Assembly (NCBI GenBank): GCA_964563925.1
Contig: CAZLZD010000065.1
Span: 1-20,114, forward strand
Reading direction: 5' to 3'
Source: JAUILA01 sp964563925
GTDB lineage: Bacteria; Bacteroidota; Bacteroidia; Cytophagales; Cyclobacteriaceae
Length of the DNA stretch: 20,114 nt
In this document: positions 7,639 to 15,928 of the stretch, in pieces
Numbering within the stretch: position 1 is the stretch's first letter
Layout: the number at the start of each line of letters is the position of its first letter
Notes under the pieces: generated by a model
Database searches by the model: none
Seen by the model: the letters and a program-made list of their open reading frames with translations, nothing else
Told to the model about the DNA's origin: nothing
Made by a program: the position numbers and the translations under genes

Positions 7639-8171
7639 GTGAATCGCTACTAACCGTAAAAGAAAGAAAATTCAAAAAACTGATCATTGCCTTGTCAGTG
7701 GTGATCCCTCTGGCGGTAGCCTTGTTATTTGGGGTCAGAATTGACGGGATTGACCTTTCTTTCCTTCCCCCTGTCTATGCCGGGATCAACGGGCTTACGG
7801 CAATTTTACTGGTCGCGGCCCTGATTGCCATACGTAAAAGGAATATCAATCTGCATCAAAACCTGATGAAAACGTGCCTGGGGTTGTCAGCTGCATTCCT
7901 TGTGATGTATGTCTTGTATCATATGACCAGCGATTCCACCTCTTATGGAGGCACAGGCCCGGTCAGGTACGTGTATTACTTCATCCTGATCACCCATATC
8001 GTGCTGTCCGTGGCCGTGGTACCGCTGGTACTGTTTACATACATGCGCGCCTACCTGGAGCAATTCGATAAGCATAAAAAGCTGGCAAGGATCACTTTTC
8101 CCGTATGGTTATATGTGGCGGTAACGGGGGTGATCGTTTATTTAATGATCAGTCCGTATTACGTTTCCTGA
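7635..8171 (+). CDS. DUF420 family membrane protein (CtaM/YozB-like oxidase assembly factor)
   Basis: This 178-residue protein has about five helices (residues 15-34, 44-66, 77-97, 111-135 and 150-171). It matches the DUF420 family by the features LPPVYAGINGLTAILL, an IRKRNINLHQNLMKT loop, a helix ending YHMTSD, and LITHIVLSVAVVPLVL followed by TYMRAYLEQFDKHKKLAR. DUF420 includes CtaM of Staphylococcus and YozB of Bacillus, needed for activity of heme-A-containing oxidases. That role fits this position but is inferred. The His residues in the loops and helices (HQN, YHM, THI) are conserved-looking candidates for metal or heme contact. It overlaps the SCO-like gene by four bases. Confidence 0.85.
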   Translation: MSESLLTVKERKFKKLIIALSVVIPLAVALLFGVRIDGIDLSFLPPVYAGINGLTAILLVAALIAIRKRNINLHQNLMKTCLGLSAAFLVMYVLYHMTSDSTSYGGTGPVRYVYYFILITHIVLSVAVVPLVLFTYMRAYLEQFDKHKKLARITFPVWLYVAVTGVIVYLMISPYYVS

Positions 8172-8181
8172 ACGAAACGAT

Positions 8182-8189
8182 TATCTTTG
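8182..8189 (+). promoter_or_regulatory. Bacteroidota-type -7 element before the small CxxC protein gene
   Basis: TATCTTTG matches the Bacteroidota -7 consensus TAnnTTTG exactly and lies in the only non-coding gap of this stretch (8172-8208), 19 bases before the ATG at 8209. No convincing -33 TTTG was found at the usual distance; TTTC at 8164 is too close. It could be an internal promoter for the last two small genes of the cluster. Confidence 0.5.
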
Positions 8190-8208
8190 CCGTGATGTTA
8201 CTACATCG

Positions 8209-8475
8209 ATGAATATGCGCAGGATTATCATACTGACCTTGGCCCTACTTGTTCTCCAGGTTCCTCAACTCCTGGCCCAATGTGCGATGTGCAGGGCCAC
8301 AGTGGAAAACAATGTGAGTAACGGGGAGATTGGTATCGGGGCCGGACTTAATTTTGGCATCTTATACCTTTTTGTGACCCCTTATGTTGCGATTATGGTG
8401 GTCGGTTATCTCTGGTATAAAAACAGCAAGGCTAATGCCCAAAAAAAGTCGCTCCGCCGCTATAGCAGCCGGTAA
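8209..8475 (+). CDS. Small exported CxxC membrane protein, cox-operon associated, function unknown
   Basis: This 88-residue protein has a signal peptide (basic MNMRR, hydrophobic core, then LLA at 21-23). The mature part begins QCAMC, so Cys25 and Cys28 form a CxxC right at the predicted cleavage site. RATVENNVSNG follows, then one membrane helix (about 50-70, containing YLFVTPYVAIMVVGYLWY) and a basic cytoplasmic tail. I recognise it as a small protein that recurs beside oxidase genes in Bacteroidota, but it has no named function known to me. The CxxC facing the periplasm could bind copper or heme or act in thiol exchange. A lipobox is not convincing because Gln precedes the first Cys. The last 41 bases overlap the next gene in another frame. 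Confidence 0.8.
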   Translation: MNMRRIIILTLALLVLQVPQLLAQCAMCRATVENNVSNGEIGIGAGLNFGILYLFVTPYVAIMVVGYLWYKNSKANAQKKSLRRYSSR

Positions 8476-8815
8476 ATGTCCGCGCTGCCGCCAGGGCAGC
8501 ATGTTTACCCACCCCATGTGGGACCTGACACGATTTACCAGGATGAACAAGGAATGTCCGGTATGCGGACTACAATTTGAGCGTGAGCCCGGATTCTTTT
8601 TCGGGGCGATGTATATCAGCTATGCGTTTTCGGTCGCTGTGTTCGTCACCGTCGGTGTCGCCCTGTCGGTTCTGGGTGATTATCCCCTTCACTATTACCT
8701 GATTGGCGTTACCCTGGCCATTATTCTGCTTTTCCCCGTAATGTTCCGTTATTCGCGCATTCTCTTTCTCCACTTTTTTGGTGGCGTGGAATTTGAGGAA
8801 CGATACAGCAATTGA
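8435..8815 (+). CDS. DUF983 family zinc-ribbon membrane protein
   Basis: This 126-residue protein has an N-terminal four-cysteine knuckle (Cys15 and Cys18 in GKCPRCR, Cys41 and Cys44 in ECPVCG), then FEREPGFFFGAMYISYAF and two helices (about 57-78 and 83-104). This order is the DUF983 pattern. The family is often found with oxidase genes but its role is not established; the cysteines probably hold zinc on the cytoplasmic side. I chose ATG 8435 because it gives the normal family length with the cysteine knuckle near the N-terminus. It overlaps the CxxC protein gene by 41 bases, starting just before a run of seven A residues (8441-8447). Confidence 0.87.
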   Translation: MPKKSRSAAIAAGKCPRCRQGSMFTHPMWDLTRFTRMNKECPVCGLQFEREPGFFFGAMYISYAFSVAVFVTVGVALSVLGDYPLHYYLIGVTLAIILLFPVMFRYSRILFLHFFGGVEFEERYSN

Positions 8816-8826
8816 GGTAAATACCT

Positions 8827-8834
8827 TATATTTA
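8827..8834 (+). promoter_or_regulatory. Possible -7 element before the histidine kinase gene
   Basis: TATATTTA differs from the TAnnTTTG consensus only in the last base and lies in the 41-base gap between the DUF983 gene and the kinase, 23 bases before its GTG. The gap is AT-rich compared with its surroundings. A second poor match (TATTCTTT) follows at 8833. No -33 element is obvious. Confidence 0.3.
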
Positions 8835-8856
8835 TTCTTTATCCGGTTGAGAAGTC

Positions 8857-11800
8857 GTGGAGAAAAGATCTGTCCGTGTACGAATTTTTTTGCTGACTGG
8901 AGCAGTGCTGTTCCTGGTGGCCGGGGTGACGAGTTATTTTCTCGCCCATAATCCCATTTCAGAATATCCGGCGCAGATGGGACAAAGGCTCTCAGAAGTA
9001 GTCAGGGAGATGGAGGGCACAGTGACCCCGCTTCTCGATGATCTGTCCATGGATGATATTCCCTATAGCCGGCTTCCGATGTCCGATGACCTGTTTTCCT
9101 ATTATATTTATGAAGACGGTGAGCCTGTTTTCTGGTCTGATTATCGATTTGTGCCTGCCTATGAACAGGTTGAGGGCAACTATGACCTGGATTACAGGGA
9201 AACCTTGCGGCATGACCTTATTGTGAGACGATGGCAGGTGCCAGGTACGAACCGCGAAGTTGTTGGTGTCATCATTCTTTATTCCCGGTATAAAATAGAT
9301 AATAACTACCTCCATCCAGGATGGAATGATAAGCTGTTCCGCCGGGAATTGCTTCAGTCTGAGGCAGGGGAGGAATCCTACCCTGTCTGTGTGCAGGGAG
9401 AATGCCTTTTTGAGGTTTCGGTGGCCGACCAGCCAACCTTTGAGATACGTTCGTATGGACTCATGGCTGTGATCATGATATTCCTGGCCCTGTCATTGCT
9501 GATGATAGCACTTGTCAACCTGTGTTACCGGCTCCGCCCGGTCTCAGGGTTGTGGCTGCTGCTGGGTAGCATACTGACGGTGCGCAGCCTGATGTTGTTC
9601 GTCGGGTTTCCCTCACGAATTACCGATCTGGTATTATTCGCGCCCAGGAATTTCGCATCCTCGGTGATCAATCCTTCCCTGGGGGATCTTTTTCTGAACC
9701 TGCTTCTTGCCATGATCCTGGTGCTGTATATCTTCCAGCGCTATGAGGAGCTTGGCATCCGGCAACGACTGGAAAAAATGAGAGCGGCGTGGCTGGCCGG
9801 ACTCATCATTTCGGGATTCATGGCTATGGCACTGCATTTTCAGTACCTGTTCCTGCAGACGATTTACAATAATTCCCAGATAAGTTATGATATCAACCAG
9901 TCGCTTAGTTTTGATATTCTCAGGCTTACCGGTATAGCCATTTTCCTGGTCAATGCCGTTACCTTTTTCCTGGGTTTTCATGTATTATATAAAATGCTGA
10001 ATACCCTTTTCTCGGGTATTCGCGTCTATCTCGTATTTGCCGGAGGCCTCCTACTGTTTGCACTTATCAACCTGCTGGTCGGGCAGTCTTTCCTGATTTC
10101 GATTGGGGTAGCGGTGGGATATTTCCTGTTTATACATCTGACCGTGCTTCCTGCGAATACCTCCCGCATCAGTTACGGGACATTTATGTATGTTTTTACA
10201 GCCCTGGTGGCCACCTCGGTTCTTGGCTCGCTGACAACCCATCATTTCGAGCATATCGAGGAACGGGAGAAGAAGGCCCGGTTTGCCAGTCAGTTTCTGA
10301 TCGAGAATGACCTTCTGGCTGAATACCTCCTTGCAGAAGCACGGGAGAATATCCAGAGCGACATATTTATTCAAAGCCGGATGTCAAGTCCGTTTATGAC
10401 CAAAGACATTATCAGGCAGAAGATACGACAGGTATATCTGAGTAATTATTTTGATAAATACGATGTGCAGATTTACCTGTACAATGCAAACGGTGCTCCA
10501 TTTGGTTCGGACGTACCGCAGATAACGCCTGAATCAATGGTCGGCTGGTCTGATACAGAACTGGCTACGAGTTATGAAGATATATATTTCATCAACAGGC
10601 TCCAGGGTGATATCTCGAAGCGCTATCTGACCCAGGTGGGAATTTACCGGAGGAATATCCTGACCGGGTATGTGATTATCGACATGCAACTGAAGAAATT
10701 CATACCTGATAATGTATACCCCGAACTCCTGGTCGACAACCGGTTTCTCTCGCCTTACGAGCATACCGCGTATAGCTATGCAGTCCTTGACGACCGGCGT
10801 ATCACCTATTCTTCCGGTGAGTTTAATTACTATAATGACTTTTCTCCTTCCCTGCTTGAATCTGAAGACCTGTATGAGGAGGGGATCACCTTCTCCGGGT
10901 ATGACCACCTGGCACTGCAGGACCGCAGGGGCCGGACGGTCATCATCAGCAGCCGGGAACATCCGGAAATACACCAGGTATCAAACTTCTCGTTCCTGTT
11001 CCTGGTACAGGTGCTTATCCTGCTTTTGCTCATGGTAATTTATGCAGCGTCCATCTGGTCCCGCAAGGTGGAATTGAATTATTCTGCCCGGATTCAGCTT
11101 TACCTTAACGGTGCTTTCTTTTTGCCGCTGATTGCGGTATCCGTCACGACCCTGAGTGTAATCAATTCCTCTTTTCGAAAGGAACTTACCACCGAATACT
11201 ACAATACGGCGGAAAACATTAGTGAGAATATCAGTGATGCCCTGAATGATTATGTGCGCAACCTTACGGTAGACCAGGAGGAATTGCCGAACCGCCTGGC
11301 AGAGGTAGCCAATTATGCAGATGTCGATGTCAACCTGTTCAATACCCGCGGCAGGTGGCTTGCCTCCACCCAGCCCCTGATCTATGAAAATGGCCTGCTG
11401 TCAAGGTACATTAACCCCCGGGCGCTGCTTGAAATAACGATTCGGAATGAGAATTTCCTGGTGGTCAGCGAATCGGTCGGCGAGCTTGATTTTAATACGG
11501 TCTTTTTTGGGATCAAATCCTTTGATACAGGATCCCTGATCGGAATAATTTCCATTCCGTTTTTCCAGTCGGCCTATGAGCTGGAGCAAAATCAGATTGA
11601 TGTCCTCACCAATGTGATCAATATTTTCACGGTGATCTTCATCATTTTCCTGCTGATATCCAGTGTGGTTTCCCAATGGCTTACCTTTCCGCTGAAATTC
11701 ATCACACAAAAACTGAAGAAAACGACACTTACCGGTTTCAATGAACCGCTGACCTGGAACTCCGACGATGAGATCGGGCTGATGGTACGGGAATATAACC

Positions 11801-12513
11801 GGATGCTGATCAACCTGGAAGAAAGTAAGAAAGCCCTGGCTCGAAATCAGAAGGAGTCGGCGTGGCGTGAAATTGCCCAGCAGGTGGCTCATGAGATTAA
11901 GAACCCGCTGACCCCGATGAAGCTTACCCTGCAGCATCTCAGCAGAAAGATAAAGGGCGCCGGGGGAGAAGGGGAGGAATACCAGAAACCCATCAATTCG
12001 TTACTGAACCAGGTGGATATATTAAGCGATATCGCAAGCTCCTTCAGCTCGTTTGCCAAACTGCCTATTCCTGAACATGAACGCTACGAGCTGACCCGGG
12101 TTATCCGGGAAACCATCGTCCTGTTCCGCGCAGATCAGCGTGCCGATATCAGGACGGAAATTCCGGAGCGTCATCTTTTTACCATGGGCGATGAGCAGCT
12201 CATGGGGCGTATTCTTTCCAATATACTCCTGAATGCCCTGCAATCCAGTAACGGGGCGGTGCGTATCGATGTCGTCCTCCAGGAAATTGGAGAAGCCCGG
12301 CTGGTACTGGAGGTGAGAGACAATGGTACCGGGATCGACGAATCGATCCATGGTAAAATATTCATGCCTAATTTTACGACCAAGGACACAGGTTCGGGGA
12401 TCGGACTGGCGGTAGCCAAACACGGTATTGAGCACGCCGGCGGCAAGATCTGGTTTGAGACAGAGCCTGGCCTGGGCACCTCATTCTTTATCGAATTGCC
12501 CAAAGTACCCTAG
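8857..12513 (+). CDS. Giant polytopic NtrY-like sensor histidine kinase
   Basis: This 1218-residue kinase starts at GTG. Helix 1 (8-29) is followed by an extracytoplasmic domain (30-200) with a Cys178/Cys183 pair. A block of seven or eight helices (about 201-464) leads to a second extracytoplasmic domain (465-710). Two helices (711-735, 746-770), a third domain (776-915) and a last helix (919-941) follow. HAMP spans about 939-990 and runs by a coil into HisKA (AWREIAQQVAHEIKNPLTP, His1012), with no PAS between. The catalytic domain has the N box (Asn1126), the G1 box DNGTGID from 1155, the F box FMPNFTTKD and the G2 box GSGIGLAVAKHG. All residues needed for ATP binding and phosphotransfer are present. 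HisKA resembles NtrY. No response regulator is nearby. The gene for a large putative outer-membrane protein starts one base after the stop. Typical kinases are two to three times shorter. Confidence 0.9.
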   Translation: MEKRSVRVRIFLLTGAVLFLVAGVTSYFLAHNPISEYPAQMGQRLSEVVREMEGTVTPLLDDLSMDDIPYSRLPMSDDLFSYYIYEDGEPVFWSDYRFVPAYEQVEGNYDLDYRETLRHDLIVRRWQVPGTNREVVGVIILYSRYKIDNNYLHPGWNDKLFRRELLQSEAGEESYPVCVQGECLFEVSVADQPTFEIRSYGLMAVIMIFLALSLLMIALVNLCYRLRPVSGLWLLLGSILTVRSLMLFVGFPSRITDLVLFAPRNFASSVINPSLGDLFLNLLLAMILVLYIFQRYEELGIRQRLEKMRAAWLAGLIISGFMAMALHFQYLFLQTIYNNSQISYDINQSLSFDILRLTGIAIFLVNAVTFFLGFHVLYKMLNTLFSGIRVYLVFAGGLLLFALINLLVGQSFLISIGVAVGYFLFIHLTVLPANTSRISYGTFMYVFTALVATSVLGSLTTHHFEHIEEREKKARFASQFLIENDLLAEYLLAEARENIQSDIFIQSRMSSPFMTKDIIRQKIRQVYLSNYFDKYDVQIYLYNANGAPFGSDVPQITPESMVGWSDTELATSYEDIYFINRLQGDISKRYLTQVGIYRRNILTGYVIIDMQLKKFIPDNVYPELLVDNRFLSPYEHTAYSYAVLDDRRITYSSGEFNYYNDFSPSLLESEDLYEEGITFSGYDHLALQDRRGRTVIISSREHPEIHQVSNFSFLFLVQVLILLLLMVIYAASIWSRKVELNYSARIQLYLNGAFFLPLIAVSVTTLSVINSSFRKELTTEYYNTAENISENISDALNDYVRNLTVDQEELPNRLAEVANYADVDVNLFNTRGRWLASTQPLIYENGLLSRYINPRALLEITIRNENFLVVSESVGELDFNTVFFGIKSFDTGSLIGIISIPFFQSAYELEQNQIDVLTNVINIFTVIFIIFLLISSVVSQWLTFPLKFITQKLKKTTLTGFNEPLTWNSDDEIGLMVREYNRMLINLEESKKALARNQKESAWREIAQQVAHEIKNPLTPMKLTLQHLSRKIKGAGGEGEEYQKPINSLLNQVDILSDIASSFSSFAKLPIPEHERYELTRVIRETIVLFRADQRADIRTEIPERHLFTMGDEQLMGRILSNILLNALQSSNGAVRIDVVLQEIGEARLVLEVRDNGTGIDESIHGKIFMPNFTTKDTGSGIGLAVAKHGIEHAGGKIWFETEPGLGTSFFIELPKVP

Positions 12514-12514
12514 C

Positions 12515-15500
12515 ATGCGATGTGTAGTACTGACCATACTTTTTTCGCTTCTTACCCTGCCGCTCCTTGCCCAACAGTCTAACGAGCGCTGCCGCTGGGT
12601 CAGTCGATTTAATGAGCCGGTATTTCTCGATTCACTTTCCGTGATCCCCGGGAGCCTTACCACCGCCGCGGAGGAGGTGGAATTTATTCACATGGAGAAT
12701 GCAGGAAAGTATATCATACGTTATGACGGGAACCTGGATTCTGTACGCGTATGCTATCGTGTTTTTCCGGTCAATTTCAACCAGCGGTACAGCCACAGGA
12801 CAATGGCCGTGTATGATTCGGCCGCCCTGTTTACTGCGAGCAGCCAAAAACCCGCCCTTATGGTGCAGGAAGAACTGTTTCCCACCGAGGGAATACGTAA
12901 AAGCGGTACGATTTCACGTGGCATATCCTTTGGGAATAACCAGGATGTATTTGTCAACTCCACGTTAAACCTCACCCTGGACGGCAAGCTTACGGATAAC
13001 CTGAACATCCGTGCCTCCATCACCGACCAGAACATACCCTTTCAGCCCGAAGGAAATACGCAGCAATTACAGGATTTTGACAATGTCTTTATAGAGGTCT
13101 ATAATGAGAAAGTATCCCTTACCGCCGGCGACGTTGTACTGCAGAATGAACCCGGACATTTTTTACGGTATTATAAGAATGTACAGGGTGGACGCGCCCG
13201 TGTTTCCTATGGGCTTGGAGGGTCAGAAGCTACTTCTTCTCTTGGGATTTCTGTCGCCAAGGGAAAATTTGAAACGACCTTTATCCCGCCCCGAGAAGGG
13301 GTGCTGGGACCCTATCGCATTCCCGGTCCGGAAGGGCAGGATTTTGTGATCATCCTGGCGAATTCGGAGCGTGTGTACCTTGACGGAGAATTACTTCAGC
13401 GCGGATTTAATCTCGATTATGTGATCGATTATAATACCGCACAGATCACCTTCACCAACCGGATCCTGATCACTGAGTTTTCCCGGATCCGGATTGACTA
13501 TGAGTACAGTGACCAGAATTACAGCCGGGCGATCGTGACCGCAGACCATGAACAGACCATGGGCCGGTTCACCATACGTGCCCAGGCGTACAGCGAGGCC
13601 GACAACCGGAATCAGCCGCTGCTGACGGAGCTTGATGATGCTGATAAGCAACTATTGAGTGAAGTGGGGGATAACCTGGGCCTGGCCGTAACTTCCGGTG
13701 CCGACAGTGTGGCATTCTCCAATGAAGAAGTCCTTTATGCACGCCGGGATACAGTAAATATATCGGGTGAGAGCACCACAGTGTTTGTTTACAGCACTGA
13801 TCGGGAAGAAGCCTACTACCGGGTCCGGTTTTCCAGGACCGGACCCAACGGCGGTGATTATGTACTTGACAGAGCAGTCGCCAACGGACGGATTTACAAA
13901 TGGGTTTCTCCGGTGGATGGAGTCCCGCAGGGAAACTTCACACCCCTGATCAATATCCCGGCGCCCAATAAGCGACAAATGGCCACCCTGGCTGGTGAAT
14001 ACAACGTGGGAGAATTTGAGACACTCTTTACCGAAACGGCTTTCAGCCGGTACGATAAGAATCTTTACAGTGATAAGGATTCCGGGGATGACGACGGGAT
14101 GGCTGTACATGCAGGTATTCGATCTGCCGGGCGAGCCCTTGGCAACGGGTATTCACTGGAAGCTTTTACAGATGTGGAATGGGACCACCGGAATTTTGCC
14201 CGAATCGACAGGTTCCGGCCGATTGAATTTAACAGGGACTGGAATTTTGCGCCGGTTAATGATACGACCGTTGCGGCCGAGCGAATATGGAACGCCGGAA
14301 TCGGTGCAGTCAGGGACAAGGAACACCTCATGCGGTATCGGGTAACTTACCGTAACCGGGAGGGGTATGTGAATGGATTCCAGCAGGAAGCCCGGCTCAG
14401 GCAATCCTGGAAAAAGATGTTTGTTGCCGGTGATTTTTTCCATATGTCCAATGATCCGGAAGGCATGTCAGCCCGGTGGACCCGCCTTAATGCTGATCTT
14501 TCCTACCGGCACCGGTACCTGGTACCGGGATACCAGTTCAGGTTTGACCATAATATGATCGACCTGGGGGAGAGGGACAGCTCTTACATGTATTTTGATG
14601 AACATACGGCCTACATGCAAAGCGGCTCGGATAGTCCGCTCACCTTTGACCTGAGGTACAGCTACCGGGAAGATAAGCGGCCGGATGAAGGGCGTGTGGA
14701 TGATTATTCTGCCTCACACACAACCCGGGCCGCCATTCAGAAGGACTGGGACAGGCAGCACCTCCAGGTTACCGGCACCTACCGTGAACTCATCCTGACC
14801 GATAAAGATGTGCGTGAGGAAACTATATCAGGACGCCTGGACTGGCGGGGCAGTTTCCTGGACAATGCGCTACGGGGAGATATTACCTATTCGGTTTCCA
14901 ACAGCCAGGAGCTTCGCCGTGAATATGTCTTTATCAGTGTGCCTCCCGGTCAGGGAACCCATACCTGGCGTGACCTGAATGGTGACAATGTACAGGACCT
15001 GAATGAATTTTTTATAGCCAGGAATCCGGACGAGCGGAACTTCGCGAAAATATTTGTACCAACCGATGAATTTATTACTGCTTTCCAGAACCTCCTTGTA
15101 GCCCAGGTGCAGCTCACAGCACCGCGTTCCTGGAGAAACCAGCAGGGACTTAAGTCGTTGCTTTCCAGGTTTTCCAACAATACCTCCTGGACGGCAGATA
15201 CGAAAACAACCAGCGATGACCTGGGTGACAAGCTATTGTCCTTCGCCCGTGATATCGACCAGTCCCTGATACTGGCCGAACGGTCGGTCCTGCGATCCAC
15301 CTTTTTCTTTAACCGGAGCCATGCCGTGTACGGTGCGGAATTCGCGCTGTTTGATGCCAGTAACAAGCAGCTCCTCACCAACGGTTTTGAGGCCCAGGAA
15401 AACAGGGAATATCAGCTGACCGTGAGGTACAATCCTTCCCGCCTTCTTAATTTCAAGGTGGGTTCGACGCGCGGAATAAAGCAGGCGGCTTCTGACTTCC

Positions 15501-15928
15501 TGGAGAACCGTAATTACCTGATCAAAGGGTATTCACTGGCCCCCGAAGTGGCATGGCAACCTGGAAACGCCACGCGGTTTACCTTGCGTTACGATCATGA
15601 ATACCAGGAAAATTCCGGAGATGAATCGGATGCAGCGTGGTCACGGTCACACGCCTACCTGATGGAATTCAGGTATTCCAGGGCAGTGCAGAGTACACTC
15701 AATGCACGGGTCAGCCTGATCGACATCGCATTTGAAGGGGAAGCCAATACGCCGGTTGGGTATGAGTTGCTGAATGCACTGAACCCCGGCAGGAATATCA
15801 CCTGGTCACTTAACTGGCAACAGCGAATTGCAAAGGGGCTGCAATTAACAATTATATATGACGGACGTACATCGGAAAACACGAATATGATCCATACCGG
15901 GAGGGTACAGGTGAGCGCCTTATTCTGA
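12515..15928 (+). CDS. Large putative outer-membrane beta-barrel protein, Bacteroidota family of unknown function
   Basis: The predicted protein has 1137 residues. A signal peptide (residues 1-19, ending LPLLA before QQSN) shows export. An N-terminal globular region (about 20-115) is followed by a segment I associate with a widespread Bacteroidota family of large surface proteins: SGTISRGISFGNNQ (from about 130), then GNTQQLQDFDNVFIEVYN (180-197), VSLTAGDVVLQNEPGHF, GVLGPYRIPGPEG and VIDYNTAQITFTNR. Similar wording occurs in parts of the type 9 secretion translocon SprA, but this protein is far shorter. The C-terminal half alternates aromatic and polar residues and ends in Phe, as barrel proteins do. 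I know no function. An in-frame ATG at 12428 lies inside the kinase gene; ATG 12515 gives the signal peptide. One base separates it from the kinase gene. Its stop directly abuts the stop of the opposing mlaF. Confidence 0.8.
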   Translation: MRCVVLTILFSLLTLPLLAQQSNERCRWVSRFNEPVFLDSLSVIPGSLTTAAEEVEFIHMENAGKYIIRYDGNLDSVRVCYRVFPVNFNQRYSHRTMAVYDSAALFTASSQKPALMVQEELFPTEGIRKSGTISRGISFGNNQDVFVNSTLNLTLDGKLTDNLNIRASITDQNIPFQPEGNTQQLQDFDNVFIEVYNEKVSLTAGDVVLQNEPGHFLRYYKNVQGGRARVSYGLGGSEATSSLGISVAKGKFETTFIPPREGVLGPYRIPGPEGQDFVIILANSERVYLDGELLQRGFNLDYVIDYNTAQITFTNRILITEFSRIRIDYEYSDQNYSRAIVTADHEQTMGRFTIRAQAYSEADNRNQPLLTELDDADKQLLSEVGDNLGLAVTSGADSVAFSNEEVLYARRDTVNISGESTTVFVYSTDREEAYYRVRFSRTGPNGGDYVLDRAVANGRIYKWVSPVDGVPQGNFTPLINIPAPNKRQMATLAGEYNVGEFETLFTETAFSRYDKNLYSDKDSGDDDGMAVHAGIRSAGRALGNGYSLEAFTDVEWDHRNFARIDRFRPIEFNRDWNFAPVNDTTVAAERIWNAGIGAVRDKEHLMRYRVTYRNREGYVNGFQQEARLRQSWKKMFVAGDFFHMSNDPEGMSARWTRLNADLSYRHRYLVPGYQFRFDHNMIDLGERDSSYMYFDEHTAYMQSGSDSPLTFDLRYSYREDKRPDEGRVDDYSASHTTRAAIQKDWDRQHLQVTGTYRELILTDKDVREETISGRLDWRGSFLDNALRGDITYSVSNSQELRREYVFISVPPGQGTHTWRDLNGDNVQDLNEFFIARNPDERNFAKIFVPTDEFITAFQNLLVAQVQLTAPRSWRNQQGLKSLLSRFSNNTSWTADTKTTSDDLGDKLLSFARDIDQSLILAERSVLRSTFFFNRSHAVYGAEFALFDASNKQLLTNGFEAQENREYQLTVRYNPSRLLNFKVGSTRGIKQAASDFLENRNYLIKGYSLAPEVAWQPGNATRFTLRYDHEYQENSGDESDAAWSRSHAYLMEFRYSRAVQSTLNARVSLIDIAFEGEANTPVGYELLNALNPGRNITWSLNWQQRIAKGLQLTIIYDGRTSENTNMIHTGRVQVSALF

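Noticed and set aside
12428..12514. In-frame ATG at 12428 extending the outer-membrane protein by 29 residues into the kinase gene.
   Set aside because: It would bury the clear signal peptide that begins at ATG 12515, and that stretch encodes the kinase G2 region in the other frame.
13821..13846. Perfect eight-base inverted repeat GGGTCCGG / CCGGACCC with a ten-base loop.
   Set aside because: It is inside the outer-membrane protein gene, with no T-tract or nearby start; probably chance in GC-rich codons, though it could form an mRNA hairpin.
14512..14528. Near-palindrome CCGGTACC-T-GGTACCGG.
   Set aside because: It lies in the middle of a coding region, encodes ordinary barrel residues (RYLVP), and a one-base loop cannot form a stable hairpin; it is likely chance.
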